From Microbacteriaceae bacterium (GTDB lineage Bacteria; Actinomycetota; Actinomycetes; Actinomycetales; Microbacteriaceae), in assembly GCA_012719255.1 (NCBI GenBank), contig JAAYAS010000073.1, forward strand, positions 1 through 10,715: a DNA stretch of 10,715 nt. The letters run 5' to 3'. Shown in pieces: positions 1 to 5,657 of this stretch. Position 1 is the stretch's first letter. Every line of letters begins with the position of its first letter. The notes under the pieces were generated by a model, which was given only the letters and a program-made list of their open reading frames with translations, had not been told where the DNA came from and did not search any database. The position numbers and the translations under genes are program-made.

Positions 1-577
1 GTTCGAGCGCCGCGACAAGTCCGGTGACCGGACAGGATCGCCCCATCGCCGCGAAGAGCAGGTCCAGATCGAGCACCTCATCGAGCGACTCCCGTGCGGG
101 ACGCACGCCGCTGCCCGCCAGCAGCACCTGGTCGCGCCGTTCCGCGAGAACGCTCGCGATCGCCGAGTCGGGCATGTCCGTCAAGCTCTCTCCGGCGCGG
201 AACAGCCGTCGACCCTTGTACACGACGGTCTGCCCGATCGGTCTCGGAGGGATTTGGAGCACGACCAGCCGATGCCCCTGGTAGTCGACGGCGGCCACCC
301 TCACGGCCACCGTCTTGAGGTGCTCGAAGAGGTAACGCTCGAGTTCCACCGGATCGCGGAAGGCATTCGTGCCGACGACAGCCCGCGTCCGATCATCGAC
401 GCCGAGGATCAGCAGTCCGCCGCCTTCGTTGGCGAGCGCGGCGGAGTACATCGCCGCCTTGTCCTTGTCGAAGCTCAGCGCCGCATGCTTGAACTCGAGT
501 CGACGGCCCTCCGGGCGTCGCAACGCCTGCGCAACCAGCCGGCGGAGTGCTTCATCAGTATCGGAGTCGTGGATCAC
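1..577 (-). CDS. AlbA_2 (Schlafen-type) domain protein, 3' end outside the window
   Basis: The visible 192 residues carry the AlbA_2 fold signature: LEFK at about 27-30, ALANEGGG at 47-54 and LGVDD at 58-62, then an RxxVVG turn. The pattern E/F-K ... A-N-x-GG-x-L-x-x-GV-D-D is typical of PF04326. Proteins with this domain are often annotated as ATP-binding proteins or putative HTH regulators. Most have no defined function; some belong to defence or stress systems. The C-terminal part, which would tell a regulator from a defence protein, lies beyond position 1. I start it at GTG 577. An in-frame TAA lies just upstream (TAA ACT GCC CGC GTG), and the next ATG (residue 43) would cut the domain. 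No Shine-Dalgarno is visible, but a TAAACT -10-like box ends 6 nt before the GTG, which suits a leaderless mRNA. Third codon positions contain more A/T than in neighbouring genes, hinting at horizontal acquisition. Confidence 0.8.
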   Translation of the reverse strand, partial: MIHDSDTDEALRRLVAQALRRPEGRRLEFKHAALSFDKDKAAMYSAALANEGGGLLILGVDDRTRAVVGTNAFRDPVELERYLFEHLKTVAVRVAAVDYQGHRLVVLQIPPRPIGQTVVYKGRRLFRAGESLTDMPDSAIASVLAERRDQVLLAGSGVRPARESLDEVLDLDLLFAAMGRSCPVTGLVAALE

Positions 578-580
578 GCG

Positions 581-662
581 GGCAGTTTAAATGCCTGCTG
601 CCGCATCCTGATGCGGCTGTGGAGGACTCCAGCCGCATCTCCCGGCATCCCGTTTAAATGGG
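581..662. repeat. Paired TTTAAA half-palindromes flanking alternative hairpins
   Basis: GTTTAAATG occurs twice in the same direction (585-593 and 652-660). Each copy sits in a short inverted repeat: GGCA...TGCC at 581-595 and CCC...GGG at 649-662. Between them are two hairpins that cannot form together. Arm 600-606 pairs with 611-617 (7 bp, loop CCTG). Arm 610-619 pairs with 630-639 (10 bp, 10-nt loop). The first palindrome overlaps the proposed -10 box of the AlbA_2 gene. A/T-rich islands are rare in this DNA. An operator pair for autoregulation, or an attenuator between hemY and the AlbA_2 gene, are both plausible; there is no T-tract for a classic terminator. Confidence 0.5.
584..589 (-). 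promoter_or_regulatory. -10 box of the AlbA_2 gene, probably leaderless
   Basis: On the minus strand TAAACT matches the actinobacterial TANNNT -10 pattern. It ends 6 nt before the GTG codon at 577, so transcription would begin at or next to the start codon. This explains the missing ribosome-binding site. No convincing -35 element is visible. Confidence 0.45.
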
Positions 663-671
663 CATGGAGGC

Positions 672-680
672 TGTGGATAA
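672..680 (-). promoter_or_regulatory. Perfect DnaA-box 9-mer
   Basis: The minus strand reads TTATCCACA, the canonical DnaA box, 16 bp past the hemY stop codon. I found only this one copy, so it is not an origin. It could be a DnaA-titration or DnaA-regulated site, or chance. Confidence 0.35.
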
Positions 681-696
681 CTCGCGTCACCCGCCG

Positions 697-2166
697 CTAC
701 TGCGCGATGACCCGCGCCACCGCGGCGTCGACGGCGGGGATCACGTGGGCGAGGCCGGTGCCGTCGCACCAGGTGCCGCAGACCTCGACGTCGGGGCGGG
801 CGTCGATCGCCGTGCGCACGCGGTCGAGCTCGTCGCGGCGGCCGAGGCGGGCGGCCGGCTGCGGGATGCACCAGTGCTGCCGCGCGAGGTCGAGCAGCTG
901 CTCGGGGCGCAGCTCGACGCCGAGGAGCGTCGACGCATCCCGCAGCGCCCGCTCGCGCAGCGCGGCGTCGTCGAGGTCGAGCGTGCGGGCGGGGCCGCCC
1001 TCGACCGTCGGGCCGTAGCTGAGCCGCACGACGTGCCGGCCGTCGCCGACCGCCTCGTCGAGCCAGGGCCACTTCGCGCTCGCATGGGTGAGCGCCTTCG
1101 CCTCGACGTCGGCGGCGTCGGCGTCGGCGTCGGCGTCGGCGACGAGCACGCCGGTGCCGCGCGGATGCGCGTCGAGCTCGGGCGCGTCGACGAGCAGCGC
1201 GACGACCTCGGTCGACACCGGCGGGGCCGTGTGCCCGAGCGCCGACTCGGCGGTGATGAGGATGCGGTCGAAGCGCTCGTCGTCGGACGCCGGCGCGTCG
1301 CGGCACTCGCCCAGCGGCGCCGACAGCAGCAGCGGGCCGGTCTCGACTCCGGGGGCGCGGCCGCGCACCGCGCGCACGCCGTGGTCGGCGGGCGCCTGCT
1401 CGAGGAGCACCCGATCGCCCTCGAGCCGGGCCCGCACGCCGAGGCGGATCTCGACGCCGAGCAGCCGGCACTCGTCCTCGAGCGCCTGCACGAGCCGGTG
1501 CATCCCGCCGCGCACCGTGCGCACGAGCGCGCCGGGCGGGGCGATCGAGCGCATCGCCGCGACCGCGCCGCTCAGCGAGCCCTCCTCGCGCAGCCGCTCG
1601 GCGAGCCGCGGCACGAGCACGCGGTGGTCGACCGCATCCGGGTCGAGCGAGTAGACGCCGCGCACCACCGGCGCGACGAGCCGGTCGAGCACGCGGTCGC
1701 CGAAGCGGGCGCGCACGAGCTCGGCGAGCGAGTCGGCCTCGGCGCCGATCGCCGGGTCGAGCTCGGCCTCGGCGCGCACCGCGGCGACGCCCTCGTCGCC
1801 GATCGCCGCCGCGAGCCCTTCGGCGCCGGGGTCGCCGGGGATCCCCGTGAGCCCGCCCGCGGGCATCCGGTACGGCCCCTCGGCGCCGTGCGCCCACGAG
1901 CCGAGCGCGCTCGGCTCGACGATCTCGTCGCCGAGCCCGAGCTCCTTCGCGAGCCGCTCGACCGCGCCGCCGCGCACCGCGAACGCCTCGGCGCCGATGT
2001 CGATCGTCGCCGTCGCGTCGTCGGGGGCGCGCAGCGTCGCCGACTGGATCATGCCGCCGAGCCGGTCGCCGGCCTCGACGAGCACGACCTCCTGGTCGGC
2101 GAGCGCGAGCCGCCGCGCCGCCGCGAGCCCGGCGACGCCGCCGCCGACGACGAGCACGCGGGCCAT
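697..2166 (-). CDS. hemY: Coproporphyrinogen III / protoporphyrinogen oxidase (HemY/CgoX; often annotated HemG)
   Basis: This FAD-dependent oxidase removes six electrons from the porphyrinogen ring using O2. In actinobacteria the family normally acts on coproporphyrinogen III in the coproporphyrin-dependent haem route. The 489-residue protein has the usual length. It opens with a dinucleotide-binding motif (VLVVGGGVAGLAAARRL, GxGxxG at about 8-13), then VEAGDRLGGMI at 30-40. A central TVRGGMHRLV segment follows, and the C-terminal FAD contact is CDGTGLAHVIPAV near residues 465-480. There is no signal peptide. The ATG at 2166 shares its A with the hemE stop (TGATG), and a GGTGGAG ribosome-binding site lies at 2175-2181, so translation is coupled to hemE. 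One odd point: residues about 342-353 are an Asp-Ala run encoded by a hexanucleotide repeat. HemQ, the usual next step and frequent neighbour, is not directly downstream. Confidence 0.93.
   Translation of the reverse strand: MARVLVVGGGVAGLAAARRLALADQEVVLVEAGDRLGGMIQSATLRAPDDATATIDIGAEAFAVRGGAVERLAKELGLGDEIVEPSALGSWAHGAEGPYRMPAGGLTGIPGDPGAEGLAAAIGDEGVAAVRAEAELDPAIGAEADSLAELVRARFGDRVLDRLVAPVVRGVYSLDPDAVDHRVLVPRLAERLREEGSLSGAVAAMRSIAPPGALVRTVRGGMHRLVQALEDECRLLGVEIRLGVRARLEGDRVLLEQAPADHGVRAVRGRAPGVETGPLLLSAPLGECRDAPASDDERFDRILITAESALGHTAPPVSTEVVALLVDAPELDAHPRGTGVLVADADADADAADVEAKALTHASAKWPWLDEAVGDGRHVVRLSYGPTVEGGPARTLDLDDAALRERALRDASTLLGVELRPEQLLDLARQHWCIPQPAARLGRRDELDRVRTAIDARPDVEVCGTWCDGTGLAHVIPAVDAAVARVIAQ
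1108..1143 (-). repeat. In-frame hexanucleotide microsatellite in hemY
   Basis: About five copies of GCGTCG (plus-strand reading) encode an alternating Asp-Ala stretch at about residues 342-353 of HemY. Because the unit is six bases, gain or loss of copies would change loop length without breaking the frame. Confidence 0.75.
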
Positions 2167-3293
2167 CAGGCCGACTCCACCTCGCCCGATCCGGGCAGCG
2201 AGTGCACGAGCTCGACGAGCCGCGTGAGCACCTGCGGGTCGGCCTCGGGCGGCACGCCGTGGCCGAGGTTGACGATGTGGGCGGGGGCGGCGGCGCCGCG
2301 GCGCACGACGTCGCGGACGTGCCGCGCGCGCACCTCGTCGCCGGCGAAGAGCACGGCGGGGTCGATGTTGCCCTGCAGCGGCACGCCGGGCAGGCGCCGG
2401 GCGGCCTCGTCGAGCGGGATGCGGTCGTCGACGCCCTGCACGTCGCCGCCGGTCGCGTGCATGTCGGCGAGCAGCTCGCCGGTGCCGACGCCGAAGTGGA
2501 TCGAGCGGATGCGCTCGCCGTCGGGCGTCGCGAACGTCGCGGCGCGCTCGAGCGGGATGCGGCTCGAGGGCGCGACCGACTCGAGGTAGCGCTCGCGCGA
2601 GAGCGAGCCGGCCCACGAGTCGAACAGCTGCACCACCGAGGCGCCGGCGCCGATCTGCGCCTCGAGGAACGCCGCCGACAGCTCGCCGATCGCGGTGGCG
2701 AGCTCGCTCCACGCCTCGGGCTCGCCGACCATGAGGCCGCGGGCGCGCAGGTGGTCCTTCGAGGGGCCGCCCTCGACGAGGTAGGCGGCGAGGGTGAACG
2801 GGGCGCCGGCGAAGCCGATCAGCGGCGTCGAGCCGAGCTCGGCGACGGTGCGCCGCACGGCCTCGACGATCGGCGCGAACACCTCGGGGGTCGTCTCGCC
2901 GCGCACGCGGGCGGCGAACTCGCGCACGCCGGCGGCATCGCGCACCGGGTCGGGGAAGACCGGGCCGCGGCCGGGCACGATGTCGACGTCGATGCCGACG
3001 AGCTTGAGCGGCACGACGATGTCGCTGAAGAACACCGCGCCGTCGACGCCGTGGCGGCGCACCGGCTGCAGCGTGATCTCGCTCGCCATCTCGGGGCGCA
3101 GGCACGAGTCGAGCATCGCGACGCCCTCGCGGAGCTTCCGGTACTCGGGCAGCGAGCGGCCCGCCTGGCGCATGAACCACACCGGCAGCGTCTCGGAGCG
3201 CAGGCCCCGCGAGGCCCGCACCAGCGGGGCGTCGGCCGTGCGGCCGTCGACGAGGGGATGCGTGGCGTCAAGAATCGTGCTCATCCGACCCAT
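2166..3293 (-). CDS. hemE: Uroporphyrinogen decarboxylase
   Basis: HemE decarboxylates the four acetate side chains of uroporphyrinogen III to give coproporphyrinogen III in the cytoplasm, needing no cofactor. The 375-residue protein has the family's full length. It shows the N-terminal signature LPVWFMRQAGRSLPEYR (36-52), which includes the substrate-binding arginines. FFSDIVVPL (88-96) carries the catalytic aspartate at 91, followed by a GFAGAPFTLAAYLVEGG segment. The second family signature QLFDSWAGSLS and the C-terminal NLGHGVPPEADP are also present. The start is uncertain by nine bases: ATG 3293 gives MGRMSTIL, ATG 3284 gives MSTILDATH, and neither has a strong Shine-Dalgarno. It is the first gene of a minus-strand operon and overlaps hemY by one base. 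It is read divergently from hemA across a repeat-filled spacer. Confidence 0.96.
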   Translation of the reverse strand: MGRMSTILDATHPLVDGRTADAPLVRASRGLRSETLPVWFMRQAGRSLPEYRKLREGVAMLDSCLRPEMASEITLQPVRRHGVDGAVFFSDIVVPLKLVGIDVDIVPGRGPVFPDPVRDAAGVREFAARVRGETTPEVFAPIVEAVRRTVAELGSTPLIGFAGAPFTLAAYLVEGGPSKDHLRARGLMVGEPEAWSELATAIGELSAAFLEAQIGAGASVVQLFDSWAGSLSRERYLESVAPSSRIPLERAATFATPDGERIRSIHFGVGTGELLADMHATGGDVQGVDDRIPLDEAARRLPGVPLQGNIDPAVLFAGDEVRARHVRDVVRRGAAAPAHIVNLGHGVPPEADPQVLTRLVELVHSLPGSGEVESA

Positions 3294-3390
3294 TGTCGCC
3301 CATCGCGGTCACGCTCCGCCGCGAAGCGCCCGCGCCCGCTCGCGCGCCGGTCGCGGGCACGCGCCGTCGCGATGGCGGGGCGGCCGTCCC

Positions 3391-3468
3391 GGGTGGCCGC
3401 CGCTCCCCGTCGTGTGGCCGCCGCGCCCCGTCCTGTGGCCGCCGCGCCCGTCCCAGGTGGCCGCGCCT
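3391..3468. repeat. Tandem ~21-bp repeats, 3.5 copies, between hemE and hemA
   Basis: GTGGCCGC recurs at 3393, 3414, 3435 and 3457, so the period is 21, 21 and 22 bp. The first three copies continue as a near-identical CGC(T/C)CCCGTC block; the last is shortened. The period equals two turns of B-DNA. It lies about 100 bp upstream of hemE. It could be a slippage-derived tandem repeat or a phased protein-binding array; the sequence alone cannot decide. Confidence 0.7.
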
Positions 3469-3499
3469 TCTGGGCAGCGCCCCACTTCCGCTCGCTCTC

Positions 3500-3694
3500 G
3501 CAAGTGACCGTCGCACGGACACCTGACCCTCGCGGCGACATGCGACTGGCACCGACCGACCCCCGTACCGACAAGCGCCCCCGTACCGACATCTGACCAC
3601 CGTGGCGACAAGTGACCCTGGCGCCGACATCTGACCACCTCGGCGACAAGTGACCCTGTCACTGCATGGTCACTTGTCTCCCCGAGGGTCACAT
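3500..3694. repeat. Alternating array of GACAAGTGACC / GACATCTGACC units with inverted end copies
   Basis: Two related 11-mers alternate every 18-20 bp. GACATCTGACC is at 3587-3597 and 3625-3635. GACAAGTGACC is at 3607-3617 and 3645-3655. Degenerate relatives lie at 3501-3509, 3518-3528, 3537-3547 and 3570-3580. The full composite unit is 38 bp. Two copies are inverted, GGTCACTTGTC at 3668-3678 and GAGGGTCACAT at 3684-3694. The copies at 3645-3655 and 3668-3678 make an 11-bp perfect stem with a 12-nt loop. Spaced subterminal repeats of this kind resemble transposase-binding repeats at the ends of IS21-like elements, but no transposase is present. A regulatory array for the divergent hem genes is the alternative. 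Confidence 0.75.
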
Positions 3695-3706
3695 ACCGCG
3701 GGTATG
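3692..3706. promoter_or_regulatory. Short palindrome CATACC-GCG-GGTATG
   Basis: A 6-bp inverted repeat around GCG lies directly beyond the repeat array and about 230 bp upstream of hemA. It resembles a dimeric repressor site, but no regulator gene is nearby. Weak evidence. Confidence 0.25.
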
Positions 3707-3718
3707 CCAGGGTGGGGT

Positions 3719-3836
3719 GCGCGGGAGCGGGTGCGCGGCATCCCGGTGACCGCCCGGCGGCGCGGGAGCGGGTGCGGAGCATTCCGGTCGCCGCGTCGCC
3801 GACAGCGCGCGAGCGTGGGCGAGGCGCGGGAGCGGA
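3719..3836. repeat. Third repeat family: GCGCGGGAGCGGGTGCG, three copies
   Basis: The 17-mer is exact at 3719-3735 and 3760-3776 (41 bp apart). A shortened copy follows at 3824-3836. The first two copies are followed by similar GGCATCCCGGT and AGCATTCCGGT tails. Together with the two arrays to its left, it fills most of the hemE-hemA spacer. I see no open reading frame with a recognisable product in 3294-3936. Confidence 0.6.
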
Positions 3837-3921
3837 GGCACCGCGGCCCGGTCGCCGCCCGGCGGGCCGAGGGCGCGGAAAGCCCTGGTCGCGGGGGCGA
3901 GCGGGGCGGGCCGGGGCGGGG

Positions 3922-3927
3922 TAGAAT
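3922..3927 (+). promoter_or_regulatory. -10 box of hemA, near-leaderless transcript
   Basis: TAGAAT fits TANNNT and is the only A/T-rich hexamer in the G-rich stretch before hemA. It ends nine bases before the ATG at 3937, so the transcript would have a leader of only zero to about three bases. No Shine-Dalgarno precedes the ATG, as expected for a leaderless actinobacterial gene. I see no good -35 hexamer. Confidence 0.6.
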
Positions 3928-3936
3928 CAACGGATC

Positions 3937-5322
3937 ATGCTCGTCTGCCTCAGTGCGAATCACCGCAGCGCCGGTTTCTCGTTGCTCGAGAAGCTCTCCG
4001 GGGTCCCCGTCGCCGACCTCGAGGCCGCCATCGCCGCCGCTCCCGGCATCACCGGCGGCGTCGTGCTGTCGACCTGCAACCGCTTCGAGCTCTACCTCGA
4101 CCTCGAGGGCGTCTGCGCGCTCGACGACTTCTTCGCCCGGCTCGCCGTCACCTGCGGCGTCGCCGAGGACGACCTGCGCGCGCACGTGCGCGTGCACGGG
4201 GATGCGGATGTCGCCGAGTACCTCTTCGCCGTCTCCGCCGGGCTCGAGTCGGTCGCGATCGGCGAGGACGAGATCGCCGGCCAGGTGCGCCGCGCGCTCA
4301 CCACGGCCCGCCGCGCCCGCCTCACCACCTCCGAGCTCGAGAAGCTCTTCCAGACCGCCGCCGCCGCATCCAAGGGCGTCAAGCAGCGCACGCAGCTGTC
4401 GGGCCAGGGCCGCTCGCTCGTGAGCCTCGCCCTCGACCTCGCCGCCTCGCAGGTGCGCGACTGGGCCCGCGCCGACATCGTGCTCGTCGGCACCGGCGCC
4501 TACGCCGGCGCCTCGCTCGCCGCCCTCGAGGCCCGCGGCGCCCGCCGCATCGGCGTCTACTCGCCCTCGGGCCGCGCCCACACCTTCGCCGAGCGCTACG
4601 ACGTCGCCCCCATCGACGAGGGCCGCCTCGGCCACCGGCTCGCGAACGCCGACCTCGTGATCACCTGCACGAGCACCGACGACTACGTGCTCGACTACGA
4701 CCTCGTGCGCAACGCCCGCATCGCGCCCGGCGCCGCCGAGCGGCAGCTCATCATCGACCTCGGCCTGCCCCGCAACGTCGACCCGCTCGTCGCGAAGCTC
4801 GACAGCGTCGACCTGCTCGACCTCGAGACGCTGCGCCTGCACGCCCCGATGGACGACCTCGGCGCCACCGAGCTCGCCCGCTGCATCGTCGCCCGCGCGG
4901 CGAAGGAGTTCGACGAGCTGCGGCTCGAGCAGCGCGCCGCCACCGCGATCGCCGCCTTCCGCACCGCCGTGCAGGAGCGCGTCGAGACCGAGATCGTGCG
5001 CGCGAACGGCGACCCCGACGTCGAGATCGCGATGCGCCAGCTCGGCAACGCGCTGCTCCACGGGCCCACCCTCCGCATCAAGGAGCTCGCCCGCCAGGGC
5101 CGCGCCGACGAGGTCGCGCACGCGCTCGACCTGCTGTTCGGCGTGCAGGTGCCCGCCGACGAGCCCGCGATGCCCGCCGTCGACCCGAGCGGCCTCGCGC
5201 CGACCGCGAGCGCCGCACCGGCACCCCGCCGCTGCCCGCTCGCACCGGCGGCGCCGGCCGAGCACGCGGCACCGGCACCGGCACCGGCCGAGCACGCCGC
5301 GCCGGTCGCCCCGGGCGCCTGA
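3937..5322 (+). CDS. hemA: Glutamyl-tRNA reductase
   Basis: HemA reduces glutamyl-tRNA(Glu) with NADPH to glutamate-1-semialdehyde, the committed step of C5-route tetrapyrrole synthesis. The N-terminal catalytic domain has SANHRSAGF (6-14) and the hallmark STCNRFELY (45-53), with nucleophile Cys47. Further signatures are AVSAGLESVAIGEDEIAGQVRRAL and the NADPH-binding DIVLVGTGAYAGASLAAL at about 178-195. The STDDYVLDYDL and LIIDLGLPRNVDP segments follow, then the C-terminal helical dimerisation domain ending around residue 405. The last 50 or so residues form an Ala/Pro-rich tail with two copies of PAEHAAP, a 30-bp DNA repeat at 5254-5267 and 5284-5297. That tail is not part of the enzyme core and is unlikely to be ordered. 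Total length is 461 residues. The gene is divergent from hemE-hemY and probably shares its control region. Confidence 0.96.
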   Translation: MLVCLSANHRSAGFSLLEKLSGVPVADLEAAIAAAPGITGGVVLSTCNRFELYLDLEGVCALDDFFARLAVTCGVAEDDLRAHVRVHGDADVAEYLFAVSAGLESVAIGEDEIAGQVRRALTTARRARLTTSELEKLFQTAAAASKGVKQRTQLSGQGRSLVSLALDLAASQVRDWARADIVLVGTGAYAGASLAALEARGARRIGVYSPSGRAHTFAERYDVAPIDEGRLGHRLANADLVITCTSTDDYVLDYDLVRNARIAPGAAERQLIIDLGLPRNVDPLVAKLDSVDLLDLETLRLHAPMDDLGATELARCIVARAAKEFDELRLEQRAATAIAAFRTAVQERVETEIVRANGDPDVEIAMRQLGNALLHGPTLRIKELARQGRADEVAHALDLLFGVQVPADEPAMPAVDPSGLAPTASAAPAPRRCPLAPAAPAEHAAPAPAPAEHAAPVAPGA

Positions 5323-5411
5323 CCCGCCCCGCACGACCCACCGAGCCCCGCCCCGGCCGCCCCGCCCCGGCCGCACCGGTCGACCCGAGCGCCTGACCCG
5401 CCCCGCACGAC
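5315..5411. repeat. Direct repeat duplicating the hemA stop region
   Basis: A 23-bp sequence at 5315-5337 that contains the hemA TGA recurs exactly at 5389-5411, offset by 74 bp. Similarity continues on both sides: the bases before the second copy would read APVDPSA-stop, against the real HemA end APVAPGA-stop. The 74-bp offset is not a multiple of three, so the second end is out of frame and is just a relic. Confidence 0.7.
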
Positions 5412-5647
5412 CGACCCACCGCGGAACCCCGCCCCGGCCGCGCCGCGCCGCCGGTCCCCGATTCGGCCCGTCGCACCGATCCCCCGCGCACCGCATCCCG
5501 CGCACCGCAGCCCGCGCCCCACCGCATCACGCACCTCCCCCGCGCATCGGCCGCCGCCGATCCCCACCATTCGGACGATCCGCCGACGACGACCCGCGCG
5601 CGACAATCGAGCGTCCCGAACTTCCGCGGCGCCGCGAGCCCGCACGT
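5412..5647. other. C-rich low-complexity spacer between hemA and the MMPL gene
   Basis: This stretch is strongly C-biased on the plus strand. It includes CCCGCGCACCGCA twice with a 15-bp period (5483-5495 and 5498-5510). I see no gene, no T-tracted terminator and no convincing promoter. The bias could suit a Rho-type termination zone after hemA, but that is inference. Confidence 0.4.
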
Positions 5648-5653
5648 GAGGAG
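5648..5653 (+). promoter_or_regulatory. Ribosome-binding site that fixes the MMPL start
   Basis: GAGGAG lies 4 nt before GTG 5658. It argues for that codon over the in-frame GTG at 5646, which overlaps the site itself. Confidence 0.6.
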
Positions 5654-5657
5654 CCCC

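Noticed and set aside
672..680. Replication origin
   Set aside because: Only one DnaA box is present and none of dnaA, dnaN, gyrB or rpmH is in the window.
658..2589. Long open frame on the plus strand opposite hemY/hemE
   Set aside because: It is antisense to two clear haem genes and its translation is Arg/Ala/His-rich low complexity without any family signature; an artefact of high GC.
3391..3694. CRISPR array
   Set aside because: The repeated units are 11-21 bp with no unique spacers of constant length, and there are no cas genes.
3268..3782. Possible small minus-strand genes in the hemE-hemA spacer
   Set aside because: The translations only reflect the DNA repeats and Arg-rich composition; no ribosome-binding site and no family resemblance.
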